Shown: positions 21,996 through 29,663 of the stretch, piece by piece
Layout: each line of letters opens with the position of its first letter
Numbering within the stretch: position 1 is the first letter of the stretch
NCBI RefSeq assembly: GCF_900166665.1
Contig: NZ_LT800494.1
Coordinates: 1,901,262-1,965,261, forward strand
DNA: 64,000 nt
Reading direction: 5' to 3'
Origin: Cytobacillus gottheilii
GTDB taxonomy: Bacteria; Bacillota; Bacilli; Bacillales; Cytobacillaceae
Program-made: the position numbers and the translations under genes
Notes under the pieces: generated by a model
The model's input: only the letters and a program-made list of their open reading frames with translations
Told to the model about the DNA's origin: nothing
The model's database searches: none

Positions 21996-22718
21996 ATGAG
22001 AGAAAATGCATTTAAAGTGCTAGTCGGATCACATAATTACAATTTAAACACAGCCAATTCAGATAAGGATTATAAAATGTTCTTCTATCCATCATTTGAA
22101 GATTTGTATTCTGGAGAGAAGTATTCAAAAGCTACAACAGGAGAAACAGAAGATGTGGAATTACACGATATTAGAAAGCTGCCAGATATGTTATGGAAAA
22201 GCAATGTAAACTTTCTTGAAGTTTTATTTAGCAAAGAGGTAGAAGAGTACAGAGCTTATTTTAATTTATATAAAGAATTACATAGTAAACGTGAAGAAAT
22301 CGCCAGCATGAATCTGCCTTACTTGTATGATGCTTGTATGGGCATGTTCCATAAAAAGAAAAAAGAATTTGAGAGAGATATTGAGAAGAGTGTTGATTGG
22401 TCAAAGGTTTCGAAACATACAATGTCTGTAACTAGAATTGTTGATTTCTTACATAGATATGAAGCAAACAATTGGTCATTTGAGAATGCTATTTACTATA
22501 GTGAGAACGAACATATGAGAAATACTTTACTCGATATTAGGAATGGTAAATATGAGACTGAAACTGAGTTAAGAGTGTTTATTGATGGATCTGAAAGGTT
22601 ACTACAAGCAATTAAACCAGTGTATAAGAGCAAGCAAACCAATGAAGAGGTTAAAGAATGGATGTATAAAACAGTTAAGTGGGAAGTTGAAGAAAAGATT
22701 TTTACGGAATTACAATAA
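21996..22718 (+). CDS. RlaP-type nucleotidyltransferase, 240 aa
   Basis: The ATG follows ATGGAGGGG. Residues about 10-30 show the polymerase-beta nucleotidyltransferase signature VLVGSHNYNLNTANSDKDYK (G-S, then S-D-x-D), and the next conserved Asp-type residues (DVELHDIRK) follow at about 54. This matches the RlaP family, predicted nucleotidyltransferases linked to RNA repair. The C-terminal half is helical and may bind RNA or tRNA. A role in tRNA repair against host anticodon nucleases is inference. Confidence 0.75.
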   Translation: MRENAFKVLVGSHNYNLNTANSDKDYKMFFYPSFEDLYSGEKYSKATTGETEDVELHDIRKLPDMLWKSNVNFLEVLFSKEVEEYRAYFNLYKELHSKREEIASMNLPYLYDACMGMFHKKKKEFERDIEKSVDWSKVSKHTMSVTRIVDFLHRYEANNWSFENAIYYSENEHMRNTLLDIRNGKYETETELRVFIDGSERLLQAIKPVYKSKQTNEEVKEWMYKTVKWEVEEKIFTELQ

Positions 22719-22737
22719 AAATAAATGGAGGAAGTTA

Positions 22738-23511
22738 ATGAGTGAAATAATTGTAACTTATGAGAAAGATAGAAATGTTATTGTCAAAGGAGAAAGTTGG
22801 GTTTACACTGACAGTCTAAATCTGGCAGATGTTTTAGATGTTGAACATAAGGAGGTAATGAGAAAGATACGTCAAATACTGACTGATTATAAAATTGAGG
22901 AGGGTGGAGAATCTCCACCGTCATCAGACAACAGGGATTACATTAGGAAACATACTGATTTCACATATGGCATCTCTTATTACAAAAATAAACAAAATAA
23001 ATTACAGCCTTTTTATAAATTAACCAAAGACTTATTAATGCTTACGATTTTTGGATTTAATAAACAGAAAGCACAAGACATGCAGCTTACATATATAGCA
23101 AAATTTAATGAAATGGAAAAAGAGTTACACTATTGGAGGGCAAGATATTTAGGTATAATATCAAGAAATAAATTTACATTAGCAATTAAAGATTACATAG
23201 AAAATCCAACGACTAAAGTTTATGCTCAATATACAGATTTAGTTTATCAAACACTTTTTGGGTTAAGAGCTAGGCAAATTAGGAAAATGTATGGAATTAA
23301 GCCAAATGCAAATGTGAGACCTTTTTTAGAAGCTGAGAGTACAGAAGTGGTAGATGCATTAGAAAAAGAATTGCAGATGTTCTTATCATACGGACTAACC
23401 TTTGAGAAAATCGAACAGTTAACTCAAGAAAAATATAAAGAACCATATGAATTAAGGATGGATATGAAAAAAGTAAACAAGCATATAAGCAGACAAAAGA
23501 AAATAAAATGA
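22738..23511 (+). CDS. Rha-family antirepressor-like protein, 257 aa
   Basis: The ATG lies 6 bp after GGAGG; the longer frame starts inside the upstream gene. Residues about 10-125 fit the phage Rha domain: VTYEKDRNVIVKGESWVYTD, DVEHKEVMRKIRQIL, and the hallmark FYKLTKDLLMLTIFGFNKQK followed by YIAKFNEMEKEL. The C-terminal half is helical and basic. Rha proteins are DNA-binding phage regulators, often antirepressors whose expression interferes with lysogeny. Confidence 0.85.
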   Translation: MSEIIVTYEKDRNVIVKGESWVYTDSLNLADVLDVEHKEVMRKIRQILTDYKIEEGGESPPSSDNRDYIRKHTDFTYGISYYKNKQNKLQPFYKLTKDLLMLTIFGFNKQKAQDMQLTYIAKFNEMEKELHYWRARYLGIISRNKFTLAIKDYIENPTTKVYAQYTDLVYQTLFGLRARQIRKMYGIKPNANVRPFLEAESTEVVDALEKELQMFLSYGLTFEKIEQLTQEKYKEPYELRMDMKKVNKHISRQKKIK

Positions 23512-23544
23512 TCCTTTTAAGGGATTAAACTAGGAGGAAATAAA

Positions 23545-23931
23545 ATGGATTTAGAACAATTGCGTAACTGGTTTGCTTCTGAAGAAGGTAAACAATCAGT
23601 TGAAAAACTTATTGATGAATTAAAACTAGAAGAATCTGAAGCGATAAAGGCAGAGGAGAATAGCAAATTGACTTACCCAGATGGTCAAAAAGTTAAAAGA
23701 GGGGATTTGTTCATTGACACTGAGGCAAAAAGAAGATGTGAGAGTGATCCATCATCAGAGGTGTTCGGTTATTACAACTATGTATATCGTATAAATGAAG
23801 ATGAAACTGTGGATTTGTGCATTGATGGAAACTTTGCCCTTAAACTTAATAGCACACCGTTTAACTTTGACAATGCAGAGCTTATTGAAAGAGATGCAAA
23901 TCTATATAGTCCATTAGAGGAAATTATTTAA
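23545..23931 (+). CDS. Hypothetical protein, 128 aa
   Basis: The ATG follows AGGAGG. The N-terminal 50 residues are acidic and helical (LRNWFASEEGKQSVEKLIDE), followed by a beta-rich region (GQKVKRGDLFIDTEAKRRCE). Family not recognised; similar layouts occur among phage early proteins. Confidence 0.65.
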   Translation: MDLEQLRNWFASEEGKQSVEKLIDELKLEESEAIKAEENSKLTYPDGQKVKRGDLFIDTEAKRRCESDPSSEVFGYYNYVYRINEDETVDLCIDGNFALKLNSTPFNFDNAELIERDANLYSPLEEII

Positions 23932-23971
23932 ATAGAAAGCAGAATTTATAAGGAATTAGGAGGAAATATTG

Positions 23972-24232
23972 ATGAGTATGACAGTTAGATATGCAGTAAA
24001 AATGAAGAATGGTGAATATTTAAGGCAAGACTTTGATGAGCAGCGTATTGAAACAGTAAGATTATGGTCTGTAGAAAATGCTATTGATGCTGATTTGTTC
24101 AGATCAGAAAGTGAAGCGCAAAGATTAATCAAAGAAGTGTTAACTGGAAATACAAATTTGCTGGTATTGTACGATGACGAAAACCCACCCAATGAAGTTG
24201 TTAAATTGACAATAGGCTTTAAGATTGATTAA
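23972..24232 (+). CDS. Hypothetical protein, 86 aa
   Basis: The ATG follows TTAGGAGG. The layout is strand (TVRYAVKMKNGEYLRQDF), helix (SVENAIDADLFRSESEAQRL), strand, as in several small proteins in this window. No family is recognised. Confidence 0.65.
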   Translation: MSMTVRYAVKMKNGEYLRQDFDEQRIETVRLWSVENAIDADLFRSESEAQRLIKEVLTGNTNLLVLYDDENPPNEVVKLTIGFKID

Positions 24233-24243
24233 AAGAACACATT

Positions 24244-24260
24244 TATTGAAAATAAATTAC
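24244..24260 (+). repeat. SPBRE copy next to ribosome binding site
   Basis: TATTGAAAATAAATTAC, about 8 bp before AGGCGGTG. Confidence 0.65.
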
Positions 24261-24279
24261 ATATCAAGGCGGTGATTTA

Positions 24280-24474
24280 ATGAACATGATTGATAAAAAT
24301 AAAGTAGTTACTCACATGGAAAGACGTTTAGCAGCACTACAAGACCGTAGAATGCGTGACTTCTCAGGTGGAACACAATCGGATATCTTTGCAATTAGGG
24401 AGCTTGAATACTGGTTATCGTGCTTTAAACGAGGAGTTTATGATATGAAGCTATGGGAAAACGAGGGAATGTGA
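24280..24474 (+). CDS. Hypothetical protein, 64 aa
   Basis: The ATG follows AAGGCGGTG. The product is helical and basic (VTHMERRLAALQDRRMRDFS), with a Trp-containing end. Its stop codon abuts the start codon of the next gene, so translation is likely coupled. Confidence 0.65.
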   Translation: MNMIDKNKVVTHMERRLAALQDRRMRDFSGGTQSDIFAIRELEYWLSCFKRGVYDMKLWENEGM

Positions 24475-24669
24475 ATGAAATTAGATGAGTTATCAACCAA
24501 GGAACTGACAATATTACAAGATCTACTAAGTGAAGAAATAGAAACAATTAGAGAGTTAAATAGTAAATACAATTTACATAAAGGGATTATTGCTACTAGG
24601 GAAGAAAGAGTAAGATATTATGAATTAATTAAAGTAAAGATAAATAACGCGCTAGGGGTATACAAATAA
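24475..24669 (+). CDS. Hypothetical helical protein, 64 aa
   Basis: It begins at the ATG directly after the upstream stop; the upstream GAGGGAATG supplies the SD. The product is an amphipathic coil (LSTKELTILQDLLSEEIETI) consistent with a dimerising helix hairpin. No family is recognised. A terminator follows. Confidence 0.65.
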   Translation: MKLDELSTKELTILQDLLSEEIETIRELNSKYNLHKGIIATREERVRYYELIKVKINNALGVYK

Positions 24670-24693
24670 ATATACATAAAGCATGGACTTTTG

Positions 24694-24719
24694 AGATCTA
24701 CAACTTGTAGGTCTTTTTT
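24694..24719 (+). terminator. Intrinsic terminator
   Basis: AGATCTAC and GTAGGTCT (one G-U pair) with loop AACTT, followed by TTTTTT. Confidence 0.75.
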
Positions 24720-24750
24720 ATTTGTAAATTTTTCTTGACAATAGGCAAAT

Positions 24751-24782
24751 ATTCCAATTTTTCTATTGCTAAAAATCGGAAT
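24751..24782. promoter_or_regulatory. 32-bp inverted repeat, copy 2, before the recombinase/mrpR operon
   Basis: ATTCCAATTTTT, 8 bp, AAAAATCGGAAT. The arms are complementary except for one position. It overlaps the likely -35 region of the operon. Both arms are identical to copy 3 after mrpR. It is a likely operator. Confidence 0.75.
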
Positions 24783-24795
24783 GATATGGTAAGAT
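24766..24795 (+). promoter_or_regulatory. Candidate promoter of the recombinase/yopQ/mrpR operon
   Basis: TTGCTA, 18 bp, TAAGAT. The -35 box lies inside the 32-bp inverted repeat. A TTGACA at 24735 has no good -10 partner. An SPBRE lies just downstream. Confidence 0.45.
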
Positions 24796-24802
24796 TAATA
24801 CA

Positions 24803-24819
24803 TATTATAAATAAATTAA
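24803..24819 (+). repeat. SPBRE copy in the mrpR operon leader
   Basis: TATTATAAATAAATTAA, about 30 bp before the SD of the first gene of the operon. If it binds MrpR, the repressor would control its own operon. Confidence 0.65.
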
Positions 24820-24859
24820 AAATATAGATAGAGATAAAGAGACTATGGAGGAGATTATA

Positions 24860-25021
24860 ATGGATTTAGCTAAGTGGGATATTTACAATTGGGTAGAAAG
24901 AGCGTCTAGAACTGCAGAGATTAGAGAAATGGAAAAGAATTTGAATGAAATCAACAAGATCAGGTACTTACTGGAGAAGCGAATAAGCAAAAGAAGAGGA
25001 GGTTATACAAATGCAATCTAA
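24860..25021 (+). CDS. Small helical protein, first gene of the recombinase operon, 53 aa
   Basis: The ATG follows GGAGGAG. The product is a charged helix (WVERASRTAEIREMEKNLNE) with a basic end (LLEKRISKRRGGY). Its 3' end overlaps the recombinase gene by 11 bp, so translation is coupled. It holds the place of SPbeta yopO but is not recognisably similar. Confidence 0.65.
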   Translation: MDLAKWDIYNWVERASRTAEIREMEKNLNEINKIRYLLEKRISKRRGGYTNAI

Positions 25022-26084
25022 TGTAATTAAATTAGAAAATGAACATATGAAGTCGTTGGATATTATAAATCATTACTTTAGTCAATTAACCTCTTCTCAT
25101 CGAGACTTTGAAGGGGAAAGAACAGATAGAACTAAATGTGAATATGAATCGGATCTTAGACAATTTTTCTTATTGATGAGAAACAAACAAAAAGGTAAAG
25201 AGTTGGAGTTTTTGTATTTAGATGAACTAAGTATCCAGGAAGATGAATTTAAAGAGTATATAGAAACCCTACAAGCCATAAAGAAACCAGATGATACTTA
25301 TCTGTATACTAATAAAACGATAAATAGAAAAATCTCAGCACTAAAAAAGTATGTTAGATTTCTAAAAGATAAAAAGTACATTAAAGATGATGTTTCTTAC
25401 CTAATAGCAATTAAAGGAACAAAAGAAAGGTCGCTAAGTTACGGTGCTTTAGAAGCACATGAGGTCTTAAAGATGGCTGAACTGGCAAGACTAGAGACAC
25501 ATTATCCAAGAGAAAAGAGACTAATGCTGCTACTTTCATTCAAAACTGGATTAAGAAGAGATGAAATATTTAACTTAACTTGGGATTCATTTGTAGAAAG
25601 AGAAGATGGAGTAGAAATTCAGTTTGTAGGTAAAGGATATGAAGACTTTCAAATCAAAATATCCAAAGAGTTTTACCAAGAGATTAGGGAAACCTTAAAT
25701 GATAAAGAAGCTTTGTTTGAAATGGATAAAAAGACTGTAACAAATATGATGAATAAATTTACTAAGAAATTAGGTATTTCACCAAAGAGAAGAATAGTTT
25801 TCCATAGTGTAAGAAAAGCCTTTGGAAGCTGGATTTTTGAGACTACTGGAGATATCAATCAGGCTAGAAAAGCTTTAAGACATAAATCAATTGTAACTAC
25901 TCAACTATATTTGAATGCAAAAGACTTACAATTACACAATACTCTATTTGGTATTGAGAAATTAGATGAAGATTTATACAAGGAAACTGATCATGAAGTA
26001 CTACTAAGGGCAATTAGTGAATTACCTAAAAGTCATATACTCATGTTGAATTCCAAAATAAGTGAAATAAATAAATTAAATTAG
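25011..26084 (+). CDS. Tyrosine recombinase, YopP-like, 357 aa
   Basis: The ATG follows GAGGAGG. Residues about 25-120 are a SAM-like core-binding domain, and 140-320 the catalytic domain. The active-site set is present: Arg in TGLRRDEIFNLTW, Lys in GKG of the hairpin, HSVRKAFGSW (H-x-x-R), LRHKSIVTTQLYL with the second His and the nucleophilic Tyr. It therefore looks catalytically competent. SPbeta YopP lies at the same place next to YopQ and YopR. SPbeta integrates with a separate serine recombinase, so this enzyme may have a regulatory or resolution role rather than integration. Confidence 0.85.
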   Translation: MQSNVIKLENEHMKSLDIINHYFSQLTSSHRDFEGERTDRTKCEYESDLRQFFLLMRNKQKGKELEFLYLDELSIQEDEFKEYIETLQAIKKPDDTYLYTNKTINRKISALKKYVRFLKDKKYIKDDVSYLIAIKGTKERSLSYGALEAHEVLKMAELARLETHYPREKRLMLLLSFKTGLRRDEIFNLTWDSFVEREDGVEIQFVGKGYEDFQIKISKEFYQEIRETLNDKEALFEMDKKTVTNMMNKFTKKLGISPKRRIVFHSVRKAFGSWIFETTGDINQARKALRHKSIVTTQLYLNAKDLQLHNTLFGIEKLDEDLYKETDHEVLLRAISELPKSHILMLNSKISEINKLN

Positions 26085-26113
26085 TCCTTAATTGTTTACT
26101 TAGTACTAATATC

Positions 26114-26131
26114 TAATATAAAATAAATTAC
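26114..26131 (+). repeat. Degenerate SPBRE copy
   Basis: ATATAAAATAAATTAC-type copy, about 20 bp before the SD AGAGGTG of the yopQ-like gene. Confidence 0.4.
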
Positions 26132-26167
26132 AGGAGAACCTGTCTAAATAGAAGAGGTGTATATTTA

Positions 26168-27502
26168 TTGTTACAAGATAGAGAATTACTAGAACAGAAT
26201 TTAATTAAACCTACACTAGAGATTAAAAGAAAAAGAAAAGTTGTAAGAGAAATTAAAGATAATTTAGCAACTAGTCATGCAATTTACGATGGTACAGTTC
26301 AAGAATGGATTAATAATCCTGCTGAAGAATTGTCTGGTTTGGATGAAAGATTACTGTATTTATTTGCAGAACAAGTTTTCAATGAAACTAAGGACTTATC
26401 AGTAGATCCTGAAGAGTTTTTCACAGAGTATGAAATTAAAACAGCTAAACAGTACTCAGGAAAGATGTTTATTAAAGATGATTTGAAACTTCCAATTACA
26501 TTTGAACCACCTGTTATTGAGTATTCTCACAATGTTTGGACTATGAGAATTCATATTAAGTTATTGGTTGATATGCTAAAGTCTAAATTATTAAATTGGA
26601 ATCCAGAGTCTCAACGTGAAGCTACCTATAGAAGAGTCAATGGAGAAATGGTTGAAGAAGCAACTGTATATTTAGATAATGTTATTGAAATGAAAAATTT
26701 AATTAAAGTTAATAAATTAGAAATCACACAAATTATTCTCAATGCTTCTGCTGGTAGTGCTGATAATGGTGAAGAAGTAACATATAACAGTGATACTTAT
26801 GAGTTACAAGTAAACAAAGGTACAAAGCTAGATGTTGTAGATGGTTATCACAGAATATTAGCAGCAGCTAGAGCAATGGATGAGAAACCAAATATTGATA
26901 TGTATTTCGATTTAAAATTGCTTAACATGACTGTAGACAGAGCTGCTGCATACCTTGCTCAGATTTCTAAAGGTGAGAGAATTTCTGAAACTAAAAGAAA
27001 AATTATGAGTAAAGATACAGATGCAATCAAAGTAGTGGAAGAGTTAAATAGTAGATCAGAATTAGCAGGTAGGATTTCAAAGAAAGAAGGATTAACTCCA
27101 TCTATAGGAGAAATTGTTACTTATAATACCTTACTGAATTCTATAGAGAAAAACTTTGAATTTAAAAATAAAAAAGATATGTATGATGTTTCTGATTACC
27201 TAACTGAATTTTTTGATGTGTTTTTAAGCTATTATGAGGAAGAATTTAATGAGAAGTATCAAGAGACAAAGAAAGTATCATTAATTAATTCTAATTTTAT
27301 GTTTTCAGGATATGTTAGGTTAGCATCTAGAATGATGGAAGAAGAAATAGATTCTAGAGATGTACGGAAGTATATCAATAAGATTAACTTTAATAAAGAC
27401 AATCCAGAATGGAAACAAAGAGGAATTCTCGATAATAAAGGAAACTTAACTAGAGGAAGTGTAAAATTTATTGAGAATTATTTCGATGAGATAAATTTAT
27501 AA
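26168..27502 (+). CDS. YopQ-like protein with DGxHR motif, 444 aa
   Basis: A TTG start follows AGAGGTG. At about residue 225, VDGYHRILAAARAMDEKPNI is a variant of the DGQHR/ParB-like motif that binds nucleotide or DNA ends in ParB/DndB-type proteins. The segment before it (VNKLEITQIILNAS) fits the same fold. The rest is helical. It occupies the position of SPbeta yopQ between yopP and yopR. The role in SPbeta is not settled; the context implies a part in lysogeny control. Confidence 0.75.
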   Translation: MLQDRELLEQNLIKPTLEIKRKRKVVREIKDNLATSHAIYDGTVQEWINNPAEELSGLDERLLYLFAEQVFNETKDLSVDPEEFFTEYEIKTAKQYSGKMFIKDDLKLPITFEPPVIEYSHNVWTMRIHIKLLVDMLKSKLLNWNPESQREATYRRVNGEMVEEATVYLDNVIEMKNLIKVNKLEITQIILNASAGSADNGEEVTYNSDTYELQVNKGTKLDVVDGYHRILAAARAMDEKPNIDMYFDLKLLNMTVDRAAAYLAQISKGERISETKRKIMSKDTDAIKVVEELNSRSELAGRISKKEGLTPSIGEIVTYNTLLNSIEKNFEFKNKKDMYDVSDYLTEFFDVFLSYYEEEFNEKYQETKKVSLINSNFMFSGYVRLASRMMEEEIDSRDVRKYINKINFNKDNPEWKQRGILDNKGNLTRGSVKFIENYFDEINL

Positions 27503-27536
27503 TTGAATAACTAGGGAATTGAAGGGATTGTGAATC

Positions 27537-28496
27537 ATGGAATTTTATAATCAGACAGTTAAAGAGAGATACTTGAATTCAATTGAAAATGAGGATTCTA
27601 GAAATACTGTAAAATATACTTTTCAATACTCTAAAAATACAGAGATAATTCACGAAAAAGATTTGTATAATTTTAGCATGAACGAGATAACTGAAGTAAT
27701 GAAGAATGCCCCTAGTACGGAAAATACTTTAAAATTAACATTGTCTAATATGAGAGCGTATTTATCTTGGTGCATTAAAAATGGATATAGAAGCGATAAT
27801 ATTAATCCTTTAACAACTGTGCCAAATTCTTGGGCAGAAGAGTTTGTAGATAGAGTGAAAAAGACTCATTTCTCATTTGATGAAATTCAAACAATAATAG
27901 ATAATCTACGTAACGAAAGAGAGAAGGCAATTGTTCAATGCTGGTTTGAAGGTGTTGGGGGAAAACAGTTTAGCGAACTAATAAATTTAACTTACAACGA
28001 CATAGATTGGACAAATAATACATTAAGACTAACAAACGAGAATGGTGAAATTAGAGAAATTAAAGTATCTGAATTGTGCTTGCAAAGAATTCAGGAAGCA
28101 CATGATCAAACAGTTTACAAAATGTTAAATAGAGTTGGAAATGAGAGACCTATTGACCTTATACATTCCGATCACGTATTTAGACCAACTGCAACAAAAA
28201 GAAGCACTGGAGATTCTCTAGGCGTTTCCGCAATATATGCAGTAATTTTGCAAATTAAAGAAGATCAGTCTTTAGATATTTTTAGTTATAATTCAATTCG
28301 TCAGAGCGGTCAAATATATGAAGCTTATCAAGTGTATGATAAAAAAGGGAAAATAGTGGGCGAAGACTTAGATGCTATAGGGGAGAAATATCAAGCAGCT
28401 AAAAATTCATTTGGTAGTCCAAATAGAAATTTAATGAAGAGATATATAAATAGCAAAAACCTAAAAGAATTGTATAATGTGGATGTAGAAATTTAA
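27537..28496 (+). CDS. mrpR: MrpR (YopR)-like master repressor, 319 aa
   Basis: The ATG follows TTGAAGGG. It has the two-domain fold of tyrosine recombinases: core-binding residues 1-105 (LKLTLSNMRAYLSWCIKNGY), then a catalytic-like domain (FEGVGGKQFSELINLTYNDI). The first catalytic Arg is replaced (GK in place of LR) and the H-x-x-R His is Asn (YNSIRQSG), so it should not recombine DNA. SPbeta MrpR is likewise a recombinase-fold repressor of about 325 residues that binds SPBRE and holds the prophage silent. Position after YopP and YopQ homologues supports this. Confidence 0.82.
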   Translation: MEFYNQTVKERYLNSIENEDSRNTVKYTFQYSKNTEIIHEKDLYNFSMNEITEVMKNAPSTENTLKLTLSNMRAYLSWCIKNGYRSDNINPLTTVPNSWAEEFVDRVKKTHFSFDEIQTIIDNLRNEREKAIVQCWFEGVGGKQFSELINLTYNDIDWTNNTLRLTNENGEIREIKVSELCLQRIQEAHDQTVYKMLNRVGNERPIDLIHSDHVFRPTATKRSTGDSLGVSAIYAVILQIKEDQSLDIFSYNSIRQSGQIYEAYQVYDKKGKIVGEDLDAIGEKYQAAKNSFGSPNRNLMKRYINSKNLKELYNVDVEI

Positions 28497-28518
28497 CCCT
28501 GTATTTTAGCAGGGTTAA
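28493..28518 (+). terminator. Hairpin at the end of mrpR
   Basis: TTAACCCTG and CAGGGTTAA form a perfect 9-bp stem with an 8-nt loop that includes the stop codon. There is no clear T run, so termination may be partial. Confidence 0.55.
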
Positions 28519-28530
28519 GATTTACTTATA

Positions 28531-28547
28531 TATTAAAAATAAATTAA
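28531..28547 (+). repeat. SPBRE copy after mrpR
   Basis: TATTAAAAATAAATTAA lies between the mrpR hairpin and the 32-bp inverted repeat, in a 303-bp stretch with no plus-strand gene. Confidence 0.7.
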
Positions 28548-28580
28548 CTCACTAAAATAAGTTTGAAGAAGGGTTAATTC

Positions 28581-28612
28581 ATTCCAATTTTTCAAAAAAT
28601 AAAAATCGGAAT
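28581..28612. promoter_or_regulatory. 32-bp inverted repeat, copy 3, after mrpR
   Basis: ATTCCAATTTTT, 8 bp, AAAAATCGGAAT: the same arms and spacing as the copy before the operon, with a different centre. No gene starts next to it on the plus strand; the minus-strand Xre gene ends about 190 bp downstream. The rest of this stretch (to 28767) shows no further feature. Confidence 0.75.
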
Positions 28613-28767
28613 ATTTAATAGCATATTCACCATTTTGTCAATAATTATTTTTATAATGTGCAATGTTTCGACAAAACTAGACAAGGACAAAACTGTTTTT
28701 ATGTTGTAAAATGTATTTATCAGATAATTTTAATCATGTAAAAAAGTTCATTACTTACGAACCGAGA

Positions 28768-28798
28768 GGTAGGTGAAAGAACTTCACCCGTACCTACC
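28768..28798 (-). terminator. Hairpin after the minus-strand Xre gene
   Basis: GGTAGGT and ACCTACC pair around a nested GGTGAA/TTCACC hairpin, ending two bases from the stop codon of the minus-strand gene. It has no strong T run. Confidence 0.5.
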
Positions 28799-28799
28799 C

Positions 28800-29015
28800 T
28801 CAATCATTCCATTCGTATAGGTCTTCTATCCTACACTTCAATGTCCTAGATATAACTCTTGCTGTACTCAAACTCATGATATTTTTATTGTTTATGTAAG
28901 CTGATATCTGAGATTTGGCAATTCCCGTTTTAGAGATTAAGTCTGCTTGAGTCATATATCTAGAATTTAATAGATCTAAGAGTAGGCACTTTCCGACAGA
29001 GTATTCTGGTGGCAT
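28800..29015 (-). CDS. YopS-like Xre regulator, 71 aa, minus strand
   Basis: On the minus strand an ATG lies 10 bp after AAAGGAGG. Nearly the whole protein is one Xre helix-turn-helix: LLDLLNSRYMTQADLISKTG, IAKSQISAYINNKNIMSLST, then a short last helix ending CRIEDLYEWND. In SPbeta YopS is a small Xre protein directly after yopR. It is divergent from the next plus-strand gene and probably controls the shared 217-bp region, which holds repeated ACGAAC cores. Confidence 0.85.
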   Translation of the reverse strand: MPPEYSVGKCLLLDLLNSRYMTQADLISKTGIAKSQISAYINNKNIMSLSTARVISRTLKCRIEDLYEWND

Positions 29016-29072
29016 CGGAAAGTTACCTCCTTTATGTAACCTAGGTAAATCATACCAAAATGCTCAGTTTTA

Positions 29073-29153
29073 AACAAGAAATATTTTCTAACGATAATTC
29101 TTGTTAACGAACGTTATACAGTTTATAATAGAAATACGAACAAAGTACGAACA
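29073..29153. promoter_or_regulatory. Operator cluster between the Xre gene and the divergent gene
   Basis: AACAAGAA (29073) and TTCTTGTT (29098) form an inverted repeat whose right arm overlaps the plus-strand -35 box. TACGAACA occurs twice, at 29135 and 29146, exactly 11 bp apart, and a third ACGAAC core lies at 29107 within the spacer. These are likely sites for the divergent Xre repressor. Confidence 0.65.
29101..29129 (+). promoter_or_regulatory. Promoter of the 29233 gene
   Basis: TTGTTA, 17 bp, TATAAT. Unlike most promoters here it has no SPBRE but is surrounded by ACGAAC repeats, suggesting control by the YopS-like protein instead of MrpR. Confidence 0.75.
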
Positions 29154-29232
29154 TAAGTTCTCTTTAAGGAGGCGGATCATAAATAATATTAGGAGGTTGC
29201 TATATTATTAAACATAAAAAGGAGATTAATAG

Positions 29233-29475
29233 ATGAAAAAGAATGTTGCTCACGTATCTGTCAATTTGGACTTGATTATCAAGACGTATTTAAGTGAACA
29301 GGGATTCTTAGATGAATTTTCTGAGGGTGCAATTAATGATATAGAATTAAAATTCAATCTGGATGATGGCAGCGTACATAGAGTGAACTTTGCTGCATTA
29401 ACTGGACTTGAAGTGTTGAAGTTTGAGGATAATAGTAAAGAAGACGAAGAAAAAGCCACTGACGGCAATCAGTGA
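29233..29475 (+). CDS. Hypothetical protein, 80 aa
   Basis: The ATG follows AAAAGGAG. The product is acidic, with a helical start (VNLDLIIKTYLSEQGFLDEF), a beta hairpin (DIELKFNLDDGSVHRVNFAA) and a very acidic tail. No family is recognised. It stands alone behind a promoter that lacks an SPBRE, so it may be made in the lysogen or under the Xre protein. Confidence 0.7.
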   Translation: MKKNVAHVSVNLDLIIKTYLSEQGFLDEFSEGAINDIELKFNLDDGSVHRVNFAALTGLEVLKFEDNSKEDEEKATDGNQ

Positions 29476-29591
29476 CTCAGAAATGTCTATGTAGACAAAG
29501 AACAAATTTGCGACTTGTTCTGTCAATATAATAATACCACAATTTGAGACAGAAATGAAACAAAAAATCATTCAATTATGAATCTAAATTC

Positions 29592-29635
29592 AGTCACCTA
29601 CGATCAAACATGATGAAATACGGTCAAAGGTGACT
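29592..29635. other. Inverted repeat with internal direct repeats
   Basis: AGTCACCT and AGGTGACT form a perfect 8-bp inverted repeat. Inside it lie the near-identical TACGATCAAA and TACGGTCAAA. No T run follows. The 278-bp gap between genes contains this and the next promoter and no ORF. Confidence 0.5.
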
Positions 29636-29663
29636 ATTTATTTTGATTAAAATGGGGATTTTA

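Noticed and set aside
22582-22737. N-terminal extension of the Rha-like frame into the nucleotidyltransferase gene
   Set aside because: The ATG after GGAGG at 22738 gives the start of the Rha domain; the upstream part is an out-of-frame read.
25011-26084. Phage integrase with attachment site
   Set aside because: The recombinase is complete, but I saw no flanking direct repeat or attachment core, and the SPbeta relative at this position is not the integrase. I therefore did not annotate an attachment site.
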